Shown: positions 1-10,474 of the stretch, in pieces
Layout: every line of letters starts with the position of its first letter
Numbering within the stretch: the stretch's first letter is position 1
NCBI RefSeq assembly: GCF_016808095.1
Contig: NC_068974.1
Span: forward strand, 27,946,825-28,010,824
Origin: Vigna angularis
Lineage: Eukaryota; Streptophyta; Magnoliopsida; Fabales; Fabaceae
Direction of reading: 5' to 3'
Length of the DNA: 64,000 nt
Position numbers and translations under genes: made by a program
Notes under the pieces: generated by a model
Seen by the model: the letters and a program-made list of their open reading frames with translations, nothing else
Told to the model about the DNA's origin: nothing
Databases searched by the model: none

Positions 1-706
1 TGCTTTCATTTACTCTTTTTCATATTTCTTGTGTTGAGATTGGACGATATAAGCTTTAAGATGAGATAGAGTTTAAATGAATGGTGATCTTTCCTGAGCA
101 TATTCTCTCTTTCTTTCTCTTCTCTTCTTTTCTTCTTCTATTTTTCACCTCTTCTATATTTCTTCTTTAACCACCCTTCTACATCTTTTTCAATAACAAC
201 AACTTTGTTTTCTTTAGTTGATCTTCTTTATATAGTAGTCTCTCTTGAGATATGACCGTTGGATGCTGAATTGATTTTGGGAGGATAGTTAGCCTTTAAG
301 TGGGAGGTCAATCTTTAGTCTTTTTCGTAGAGGTACAATGCTTTTTCAGCGTTTACATTAAGGAGTAGCTTGTATTTCTCTATCAGAGTAGAAGCCTTTA
401 GTCTTCTCTCAACGTCTTTATCCTTCGTGTGCAAATATTCTGATTAATCCTTTGTGTATTCTTGTTTTGCACAAATAACAAGGATAAGGTATACAAGCAA
501 AATAACACTTTATAGACGTTAATTTGTACTACTTGTTCAAAACCTCTTCGGTAAGTAATGCATCGTTTAAGTATATTGTTCAAGGAAGGTTAGACGATGT
601 ATAACACTTTTGACAGTATACGACATAAAGGATTAGACTCTTATGTAAAGCTATATTAGATGTATATTGTGGCATGCTTTTCATTTAGACGATGTTCTTT
701 ATAAGA
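1..706 (-). repeat. LTR-like fragment, minus orientation
   Basis: No coding sequence is recognised. Pyrimidine-rich stretches, a reverse-strand TATA-like string near 228-236 and repeated AGACGA-type motifs resemble the segment at about 29450-30060, which has the same AGACGA/TCGTCT words and a reverse TATA near 29510. This suggests a minus-oriented LTR fragment of one retroelement family. The assignment rests on shared words only; no LTR ends or target-site duplication were found. Confidence 0.3.
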
Positions 707-1830
707 TACTTTTGTTTACAACATTTTTTTATGTACTATGTTAAGCTTCAGTATTTTTATGATTCTCAAGAATAGATATTTCAATTGCAGAGCTTTTGAA
801 CATATCCTACTCTTTTGCGCATATTCCTAAAATAGTTCCTTTTCGAAATGTTTTTCTTTTCATCTCTCCATGACTACAACTCCATAATCATATTATCTTT
901 AAAACATTCATATAAGTTTTTTTTATTGATCAAACGCTTCCTGTAAACAATGTGTTAGACGACATAGACTTTAGGAAAACATTGTTGTGTATGTTCTTAT
1001 CTTGAAAAAAATTTACATCAACCCTTTGATGATTTGCATTGGTTTTCGTATAAAGGTTTAGGTTTTCATTTGATTTTTTCAAATGCTTAAATGTTTCAAG
1101 TCAATTAGGCATTTATCTTTTTGAAAAATATTTCGTTTAATGCTTGTTGTTAAATTTCAAAATTTGGGTTGCTAGACAATCTAGTTTCTCTAGATGATCT
1201 CGTCTTAACATTGAGATTTGACCATATATAGTAATTGCACCAAAAAATAACTTTGTTAATATTTTTTTATCACTTTAGACAATAATTGGACCTTGTTAGG
1301 CCAAACTCTTTAGAATAATTGTTGGACTGGATATATACAATAAGAAATAAATAAAAAATGAAAATGTGTTTTATATATGTATATTTAGTCAGAAATTAAA
1401 AATATGTGTATTAATTATTTGTTTATTGCAATGTTCAAGAAATATTTATTTAATGATAAATAGAAATTAAAATTTTAATTTGAAGTCAAAAAGAGGTAGT
1501 CATTATAAAAATAATCCATTCACTTTAAAGAAAAATGATGTTGATTTTTATAATTTAAAGAAGTTTTCATGGAAAATTGTAAAATGGTAATTGTTTCTAC
1601 CCAACACCAAATTATCTTAGCAGAATACTGAGCATGGATATCCGGATAGGATATCCGGATAGGTGACAAGATCCTTGTAGTAACTTAAAGTTTCTTCATG
1701 ATCAAAATGAAATTCATTATTGTTTAGAAGGGAAAGATCCGCTTGCATAAGATTATCTTATGCTCAAGTTGGTAAAATTGTTTAGATCTATAAGTATGAG
1801 ATATTGAGTGAATATTTATTGAGAATATTA
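707..1830 (+). repeat. 1.1-kb direct duplication, copy 1
   Basis: This non-coding AT-rich segment reappears in the same order and orientation at 5293-6360. Shared landmarks include TACTTTTGTTTACAACA at the left end, GATATCCGGATAGG in the middle and GATATTGAGTGA near the right end. Copy 1 has the 13-bp ATATCCGGATAGG word twice in tandem (about 1638-1663), copy 2 only once. The copies differ by many small indels and substitutions, so the duplication is not recent. It could be a segmental duplication or the repeated ends of an old element. Confidence 0.75.
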
Positions 1831-3050
1831 AGGGTAAAATAAACTAAAAATATAAAATGTAATTTTACGAATTTTTGTGTAACTTAATAATATAATAACA
1901 TGGTATTTTTCGATAGTTATTGTATTGTATCTAGAATATGTAAGACTAGTAGTTTAAAATGTTGACATTCCAATGTTTTTGGATGGAAGTGTAAGAACTA
2001 CAAAGTGTAGAACTTGGAATATAAAGTCTTGGGCAAGTTGATTTATTTTTCGTAATGGAATAAGGCCGGAAAGTGCAACCATGTTATTTCTTTTTATTTG
2101 TTGTGGTTTTGAAATAGCCTTCTATTCAATTATTTGCAAGTTCACATTAATGGGACCTCTTCAGAAAATGATATTTATGTCCCAAAAACATCACACCCAC
2201 ATGCAACATTTTTCGTTTTGATGTCAATTTTCCGAAGAGTTTGAATTGACAACTCCATTTTCTGGGAAAATGAAGAGAACATTACCAAATATAAAAAAGC
2301 ATGGAAAATACCACATGTTTTACAAAGACCGCTGCCATTACAAAGGGAAGAACGTATCTCTAACGTGAGAAACTTTCTTGGATCATAGTAATGTGACACG
2401 CATGCTGATAAAATCCTAGAATTAAGAACTGAATCTTAAAGAATTAATTTAAAGAATTAATTTTACAACATCAATAATCACCTATTTAAAAGGGAGATTA
2501 GTTATCTGAACATAAGTGATTAATGAGTTCTTATTAAGAGTGTCCAGCCGGAGTTTCTTGATTAATATCTTGTACGATGGTGACTCTTATATTACACATT
2601 GCATTAAATATCTTATATAAATAGACTTCTGACTTATCAGATTTCTATCTTTCCAATTACCAACTAACTCTTCTCCCCATAGAAGGAATTTAAGAAAGGA
2701 AAAAATAGAGTTCATGTTTTAATAGGCCTATTGGAAGAAAATGATTTTAAAATTTGAATTATTTTGTATACTTTTATAATTTTAAATTTCAAAATATAAA
2801 TAAGCACTTTTTTAACAACTTCTAATGTTTTATATTATTTTTCTTTCATCCTAATCACTCCCACAAAAGAAAAAAGAAAAGAAAATTGGACTAAGAAACT
2901 TTGCTATATGTTAATTCGAAAATAGAATCCCTTTCTTACTCTTCTATAGGGATAGAAAAAAGCTTGTTCTATTTTTTTTTTTAATTCGCTTCTGTTTTTG
3001 AAAAAAAAAACCTGATTGGATTAATTTTTTTAATTGAATATTAAGATAGA

Positions 3051-3139
<89 letters not shown>

Positions 3140-4793
3140 TGCTTAGTCTTTAGTTTTGTAACTTTTTTTATTATATCATTTTTCTCCTCTCTTCCAATTA
3201 TTTGGTTTGTTTTACATTCATACAACCCACTCACATTTTCAAGATTCTTTATTTCTTATCATAACCTTAATTACATAATTTTTTCTTCATGTAATTATTT
3301 TCAAATTGTTTTAGTGTAATTATCTTCCAATTGTTCGGCTTGATTATTTTCAAATTATATTATCAACTTTAGTGAATCATACAATTTTTTATTCTATTTG
3401 ATCTTTAATTTTTATTTAAAGAATTTTTGTTTTTCTAAAATAATTTTCATTATCTCTCAAAATTTCAATTAGTTTGATATTTAAAACGTTTTCTTATATT
3501 TTTAATATAATTTCGTTCAATGTTGTATCAAATCACATGCATTAATTATTTTACTTCTTTCTATTAATATTTTTATTTGTTATTTATTTTTATTATTTAG
3601 AATACTGTTTTGATGATTTTTTATTTACTTAAAAATGAGAAAGTTAAGCATCATGTAAGGATGAAAACCCTTAATACATTGTATTAAGGTTTTGAATCAA
3701 ACGTTGTGTCAATCCATATAAGGGTTAGACTTAGGTCTCATTTGTGTTGTGTCTCCTCCCTGAATCCTCCCCTCTGTAGATCCATCGGTGTGGATCCGAG
3801 CTAATGGTTAGTCTTGATGATTGACTCATATGAGCACAATGTGGTCTTCTATTGAAAGTCTTCTTGACAAATGGTTTAGGAAAATGTGTCTCATAATTGT
3901 AATTATCATGGTTTTTATTAGGTTTATTTTTCGCTTGAGGGAGAGTGTACTAATAATTGTCATTATCATGGTTTTTATTAGGTTTATTTTTATCCTTTAT
4001 TGATATTTTTTATTAAATATTTTCAAATAATCATTGTTTTATTAAATAATCAAAAGATTGAAGGATATATCAAGAATTATCATTCAAATAAAATTCATTT
4101 AAGTACATTTAATAGGCCTAGTTAGTTTAGCCAACTTTTCCCAGTAAGCATCGCCCAACGAGAAAGGTTAAGTAGCCTAACTACTTTATTTCGTCCAATG
4201 ACCTCTACGTTACGAAAATCAATAAATAGAATTCGTCACAAATTTAAAAATAATCTTTTGGGGAATAAGGAACTAACCCTAAAGGAGACACGATAGAGAT
4301 GCATTATAGAGGCTAGAGACACTCAACACCGTTATTTTCATCATCTATCCATTTTCTGGTGGTGAGAATGTCTATGAGTGACTAACTTCCTTATTTATTG
4401 TGGTTGACTGCAATGTATCTTCATTCTTTCTGATTTCTTTTATTTAGTATCATTCTTTTCCACTACTCTTATGTTCTTTTCTTGATCTTAATTACATGAT
4501 TATTAATTGCCTATTTGTTGGTATCTATTTATTAAGTAATAATTTAGACCCTTAATTAGGATAGAACAACTAATAAATTTTGTCTCTAAACATAGAGTTT
4601 TATCTATTGGTCAATTTAAACATCTAAATTTAATGTGAACTTTCCTTAAAAATATCTAAAGAATTATGGTTGTTAGCTTGTGGTGTAATTGCTCAAGTGA
4701 AAAGTTGGAAGTATATTGTTTAGTGTGTTTTACAATGAATTGAAACGTGAAATCCAACACTAGTGAAGTCTTTACGGATTTTCAATTTCATCA
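1831..4793. other. AT-rich intergenic stretch, no gene seen
   Basis: No gene-like open frame is seen. The stretch holds a long AT microsatellite and, at about 3893-3990, a roughly 64-bp segment occurring twice in tandem (containing ATCATGGTTTTTATTAGG). The text GAGGGAGAGTGT at about 3939 resembles the run-up to a copia 3' LTR, but no LTR could be defined. Confidence 0.6.
3054..3135. repeat. (AT)41 microsatellite
   Basis: An uninterrupted run of AT dinucleotides, 82 bp. It produces a meaningless Tyr-Ile repeat on the reverse strand. It is likely length-polymorphic and slippage-prone. Confidence 0.98.
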
Positions 4794-5292
4794 CACTACA
4801 GTAAAAATGTATATTTCCAACAAATAATTACTGACGGATGTCAATCCTTCTGTAATACACATTTACAGGTGGATTTACCAACGAAATATGGATGGTTTCT
4901 TATTGATGAATATATTTGTCGATAATGTCCGTTATCGAGGATAGAGGATATGATTATTATCGAGGGATTATGACTGTCGGTAATACCCTCAGTAATGTCC
5001 TTTACCGAGGGACTGTGACCATCGGTATGTGCTTCAAGGAAATGAAATCAGTATTTGGCATTTCCCTCCTCCAATTTCACTTTGAAGAAAACGTTGTCTT
5101 CCCCGCAGACGTCCATTGCTCTTCCCTAATCTCCCCCTCCTGTTATTCACACACCCACTGCTCTATCCCAACCTCCATTGTTATTTGGTCTTCCCTAATC
5201 TCCATTGCCCTTCAACTTTGCCCTTCCCTAACCTCAATTTCTTTTAGTCCCCAATCACGTTCTTCAATGTTGTCTTCCCCGCATACGCCCAC
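4794..5292 (+). mobile_element. CACTA transposon left-end fragment
   Basis: The segment starts with CACTACAGTAAAAATG, a CACTA-type terminus. It is followed by subterminal repeats based on TACCGAGG/TATCGAGG (4918-5010) and a GC-richer block (about 5050-5290) that appears non-coding. No matching right terminus was found. The fragment ends abruptly where copy 2 of the 1.1-kb duplication begins. It is therefore a truncated DNA transposon of the En/Spm superfamily. Confidence 0.6.
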
Positions 5293-6360
5293 TACTTTTG
5301 TTTACAACATTTTTTTTATGTACTACGTTAAGCTTCAGGGCTTTTATGATTCTCAAGAATAGATATTTCAATTAGAGAGCTTTTGAACATATCCTACTCT
5401 TTTGCACATATTCCTAAAATAGTTCATTTTTGAAATGTTTTTCTTTTCATCTCTCCATGAGTACAACTCCTTAATGATATTATCTTTTTTTATTGATCAG
5501 ACGCTTCTTATAAATAATGTGTTAGACGACATAGACTTCAGGAAAACATTGTTGTGTATGTTCTTATCTTGAAAAGACTTTATATCAACACTTTGATGAT
5601 TTGCGTATTTTTTCGTATAAAGGTTTAGGTTTTCATTTGATTTGATCAAATGCTTAATTGTTTCAAGTCTAGTAGGCATTTATCTTTTTGAAAGAATTTT
5701 CGTTTAATGCTTGTTAAATTTCAAAATTTGGGTTGCTAGACGATCTAGTTTCTCTAGATGATCTCGTCTTAACACCAAGATTTGACCATATATAGTAATT
5801 GCACCAAAAAATAACTTTGTTAATATTTTTTTTATCACTTTAAGCGATAATTGGACCTTGTTCGGCCAAACTCTTTAGAATAATTGTTGGACTGGATATA
5901 TACAATAAGAAATAAATAAAAATGAAAATGTGTTTTATATATGTATATTTAGTCAGAATTTAGAAATATGTGTAATAATTATTTGTTTATTACAATGTTC
6001 AAGAAATATTTATTTAATGATAAATACAACTTAAAATTTTAATTTGAAGTCAAAAACAGGTAGTCATTAAAAGAAAAATGATGTTGATCTTGAAAGTTTA
6101 AAGAAGTTTTCATGGAAAATTTTTAAATGGTAATTGTTCTTACCCAACACCAAATTATCTTAGCATAATATTGAGCGTGGATATCCGGATAGGTGGCAAG
6201 ATCCTTGGAGTAGCTTAAAGTTTCTTCATCATCAAAATGGAATTTCTTATTGCTTAGAGGGGGGAGATCCGCTTGCATAAGATTATCTTATGCTCAAGTT
6301 GGTAAAATTGTTTAGATCTATGAGTATGAGATATTGAGTGAGTATTTCTTCGAAATACTA
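5293..6360 (+). repeat. 1.1-kb direct duplication, copy 2
   Basis: Second copy of the 707-1830 segment, same orientation, somewhat shorter through small deletions. Its left edge coincides with the end of the CACTA fragment. No coding capacity is seen. Confidence 0.75.
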
Positions 6361-6649
6361 AGTATATTTATAAGATCCACATTAATTGGGGACCTATGTT
6401 ATCATTGGAATAATACTTATCTCAAATATATAACAATAAAGTAGTTAATAATAATAGAACTATATCTCGTCATAAATAATAATCATAACACCAAAATGTT
6501 GAGATTAGTATATAAAATATAAATATAAATAAATTTAATTTTTAATAAAAATATTAATTTTAATAAAAATATTTGTATAACATTTATATAGAAATTAAAT
6601 TCGTTTCAATATGAAGAAAAAATGTTTAATTTAAAAAAAATAGAATAAA

Positions 6650-9270
6650 ATTGACAGTAAAACCCTGAAAATGACACTTGGAAGGGAGGGACAGATGTCT
6701 CAAATACAAGAGAGTGAGCATTTTATAGAATTTCCCAAACCACAGCTCATCTCATTTTCTCAGAAATCTGCATTTCTCTAAAACTCAAGCCTCTACCTTT
6801 TTTCCTCCTTCTCTCTAGAAATTCTTCATTCCCTTTCACTCTTTTCTTCAACCAGCCACTGTTTAAGCAAACTAGGAGTCAAGATCATTGTTTTTCACCG
6901 ATCAAAATCAAGCTTAGAGTTGGTAAGTTCATCCTCTTCCTAACAAATCTGCTTTCGGACACATGCAAGTCAAATCTCTGGTTGCATGTCTTCATCTATT
7001 TCATCTTCACAAATTCTGATCATGTTTTGGTCTGTTGGTTGATTATTCTTTCTTGATTGGTGGATTATAGGTATTGTAGAAAGTTTTGGTGGTGGGGAAA
7101 ACAATTTCTGTTGTGAGTTGAGCTTGTTGTCCGATCAAGAGGTAAGGGAAGCTAGTAATTTAATTATGTTTTCTGTGTGAGAATTAGTTATTTAAATGTA
7201 TGCATGTATGATTGAATGATTTGGTTGCTGAATTGTATGTATGATCGAGAATTGTGAATCGTTTGGTTTCTGCTGAAATAATGTTCGGTTTGTCTTGGTT
7301 GGAGAAAGTGAATGAGTGAAATTGAGAAATTGAAGCTAAAAATGAAATTAGGTAATGAATTGTGTCTGAGCATGTTTATTTAGACTTGTTAGAGCCTTTA
7401 TGTTTTTCTGTAGGGTATGAAAAGTGATAAATCTGACTTTGGGTCCTTGGGTTCTTATTTTGTGTAAATTGAGGTGAAACCTGTCATGAAACTCTTTAGT
7501 TTGGTGTTTTTGAAGTTTAAGTATATCTGCTTAGGTGTGAATTGATATATGATTCAAGTTTTGAGGATTTGAAGTTAGCCAAAGTGTTTAGAAATGGTCA
7601 TGAAGGGTGTTGTTCAAAATTCTATAAAAGTTCTGCAGAATTATGCTGAATGCTGAAATGGTTAGTGTTGACCGTTTGGCCTTGTTCTGCTCTCGGTCAT
7701 AACTAGGTCAGTCTCTTTAGAGACTCTCCAGTTTAAGACCGTTCGGTTTCTTAAAGAGTGTTCAGTCTTAGACTGGTACTTGGTTTCGTAAAGAGTGCTC
7801 GGTTTGTACTGACACTCGGATTTCTAAAGAGTGCTTGGGCTGTACTGACACTCGTCTCTCGAAGAGTGTTCGGTTGGTACTGACACTCGGCTTCTTGAAG
7901 AGTGTTCTGTTTGTACTAGCACTCAGTCTCAATAGTGCTTGGTCTTGTACCAACGCTCGGTCTCAGTAGTGCTCGGTGATGCACTAAGCACTCGATCTCG
8001 TCATATTACCAAATGTGATTGAAATTGAAACTAAGCTCGTAATATTTGGTCTAAGCTCTTAGATTTTGGTTATAAGCTTTAGTATTTGGTTATGTCTAAT
8101 TATAGATGTTCTAAAGTATTCAGTCAAATCTTTGGATTTTGTATAGTAATATCCCATTCGGTCATGTTCACCATAGGGAAACAATATCTCATACGGTCAT
8201 GTTCGCATATAGGGGTGTTCTACCATCAGGTTTTATTCATAATAAGTGTTGATATTTCCGAGTCAGTTGTGCTCAATGGTGATGTTGTTTTGTTCGGTTT
8301 GAAGTTATTTAAAGGTGTTATGGATGAGGAAATATGTTGTTAATGAGGTATGGTATTTAAAATGTGATATGAATGGAATAGTATGGATGTGAAGAAGTAT
8401 GATGTGAATTGTATTATATGGATATGAACGAGTGTTCCAAGGAGGAATATCTCAGAAATGGTTATGGAATTGTAAAGTATGAATATGGTCAAACTAAGCT
8501 ATCGTTCATCCTGACATTCTAATGGTCACCGAGTCTCAAGTAGAGAATGGTGGCGCATGTGGTGAGAATAGCAGGAGGCCTTGTTGCGTATAGCTTGGGG
8601 TTCCAGCTATCGGACTAATCTCATATGTAGACTTGGGTTTCCAACTACAGTAAGGGATGAAGGGCTAACCTCGTGTGGCGGCTTGGGTTTCCAGCTATGG
8701 TAATTCTGATGATTTTCCAGATTACCTTTTAACGAGTGCAAGAACGTCGTAGCTACATAATTCATACAGTCTGGACAGTCAAAGTGAAAGTGGTCGATTA
8801 TAATATGTTGGTGTGATTTACGTAGAAGTATGATTGTTTTATGTGTTTGTATGAAATGTATGTTTACATAGTTAATTAAATTACACTAGCTTACCCTTAT
8901 TTTCCTGTCTTGTCATGTGGTCTGTTCAGTCATCCTTGTCTTTGCAATGATCACCCTGTGAGTGTGAGCAGAAGGTGCACACGACTCTCTGGAGCAAGCG
9001 CTGGAAGAAGAAGAAAGTAGTTTAAGAGCAAGACTGTTCGGTCTTGTACTCCTTTTGTATTAATGTAGAACCGTTCGGTCGATACACTTCTTGTATGATC
9101 GATCGGTAAGTTCTTTTGGTGTGTATTAGTATTGTTTCTGTAAAGTTTTTAATTTATGATTATTTTAGGATAACTGTAAATTAACTTTATTTTTCCTGTA
9201 ACTGTTATATTTTATTGTAAATGTAAGAACTCTTAAATATAGTTTATAGCTATATTTTTTAGATGTTACA
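6650..9270 (+). repeat. Partial or solo LTR, Ty3/gypsy chromovirus-like
   Basis: No gene is recognised over about 2.6 kb. The right edge reads AGATGTTACA, like the GATGTTACA ends of many plant chromovirus (Tekay/Del-type) LTRs. Inside are two tandem-repeat blocks: about 7750-7998 (units near 40 bp built around ACTGACACTCGG and AGAGTGTTCGG) and about 8610-8705 (three units near 50 bp around CTTGGGTTTCCAGCTA). The left edge has no clear TG start and no TSD was found, so the copy is truncated or decayed. The lineage is inferred from the end motif only. Confidence 0.45.
7750..7998. repeat. ~40-bp minisatellite, about six units
   Basis: Degenerate tandem units alternate AGAGTG(T/C)T-CGG with GTACTGACACTCGG. 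Short open frames across it are by-products of the repeat. Confidence 0.7.
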
Positions 9271-9298
9271 CATCACATTGTCACATTACACTTTCACT

Positions 9299-9337
9299 AT
9301 CATATCATATCATATCATATCATATCATATCATATCA
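9299..9337. repeat. (CATAT)n microsatellite
   Basis: About eight CATAT pentamers, 330 bp upstream of the ankyrin-PGG start codon and just right of the LTR end at 9270. The rest of 9271-9600 is AT-rich and shows no other feature. Confidence 0.9.
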
Positions 9338-9600
9338 CGGTATGTGGCACAACTTCAATTTAACATATGACAAATTTTTATTTTTCTAAAAATTAAAAAA
9401 TAACAATAAATATAATTTAAAAAATATTTAAAAAAAAACATGAAATCACATGTAACATCTCTTTTAACGTGTTAGTAAGATATTAACCGAAAAGATGTGA
9501 TTGTATGAAAATTTTCAAAACAAGCCAAATTAAGAAAAAAAAGAATAAAGGGACCGATTGCGAAAAAGGATAACCATTGAATTATTTAACTTATTATTCT

Positions 9601-9608
9601 TATATAGA
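9601..9608 (+). promoter_or_regulatory. Candidate TATA box of ankyrin-PGG gene
   Basis: TATATAGA lies 63 bp before the ATG at 9664. That is a plausible spacing for a plant core promoter with a short leader, though AT-rich flanks make chance matches common. Confidence 0.4.
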
Positions 9609-9873
9609 CATATGAACCAAACAATTGTCTAAGCAATTGCTTTTGCCTTAGCACCACATAATCATGGATTATGATCATTTGCAGATTTCTATCTCGGATG
9701 ACGCAAGCCGGAAACAGAGATGGAGCGAGAAGATGGAGGAGCTGAAGAATACACAATTCTCAAGTGCAGAAGATGCAGCCTCACTACTACTGCATAAGGA
9801 ACTTGTTTGGGAGAAAAATATTGTGAATTTTGAGCTTTATGATGCTGTTGAAAAGGGGGATGTGGTTAACTTT

Positions 9874-10436
9874 TGTTGGATAAACATAAATGGGTCCCAC
9901 ACCCTAAATTAAGGGTCAATGCTTTTCCATGTTTTGCTCCATGGTTTACTCCATGTTTTACTCCATGCTTTACTCCATGTTTTAAGCTTTGCTGTTTTGG
10001 TATTTTGTGTGAAGCCCTTCTATAAAAGGGTAGAAGCAAAGAAGTGAAGACACACCAACAGAGAAGCAAAGCCACTCAAATTTTTGAGTGAGAAACCATA
10101 GGAGGGAACGTGAGAGAGAAGTGAAGTCACAATTGTGTGAGAGAAAAATAGAGAGAGTCTATTTTGTGAGTGTGTGATACAGAGAATTTTGTATACCATC
10201 CGAGAGGGTGAGATTTATTGAGAGATCCTCAGAGAGTGAGAGAAACACTGTAATCCTACTTTTATAGTGGAGATATTTTTCTGGACTAGGTCCCGTGGTT
10301 TTTTCCGAGAAGATTTTCCACGTTAAAATTTCCAGTGTTAATTTTCTCTTTTCCTACGCTTTCATTTTTTACGCTTCCGCATAGTGCCCATTTTGGGGTT
10401 CACAGAGGAGGGAACAAGTACCGCTGTTTCCCAACA
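9874..10436 (+). repeat. 5' LTR of young copia element
   Basis: 563 bp, TG...CA ends. U3 contains a short tandem array of about 12-bp units around TCCATGTTTTAC (9925-9981). A TATA box, TATAAAAG, lies at 10021-10028, so transcription should start around 10050. A 69-codon reverse open frame (9866-10075) is a by-product of the U3 repeat. Confidence 0.97.
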
Positions 10437-10437
10437 G

Positions 10438-10449
10438 TGGTATCAGAGC
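10438..10449 (+). promoter_or_regulatory. Primer-binding site (initiator tRNA-Met type)
   Basis: TGGTATCAGAGC lies one base after the 5' LTR. This is the typical minus-strand primer site of plant copia elements. Confidence 0.95.
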
Positions 10450-10474
10450 TACCGGTTCGAAAAGTCACGGTCCT

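Noticed and set aside
2944..3234. 96-codon reverse frame with an Ile-Tyr repeat
   Set aside because: It is a translation of the AT microsatellite.
9866..10075. 69-codon reverse frame with a KHGV repeat, present twice (also near 14500-14715)
   Set aside because: It lies in the U3 of both LTRs and comes from a 12-bp tandem repeat.
10438..10449. tRNA-Met-like sequence as a tRNA gene
   Set aside because: Only the 3'-end complement is present; it is the retrotransposon primer-binding site.
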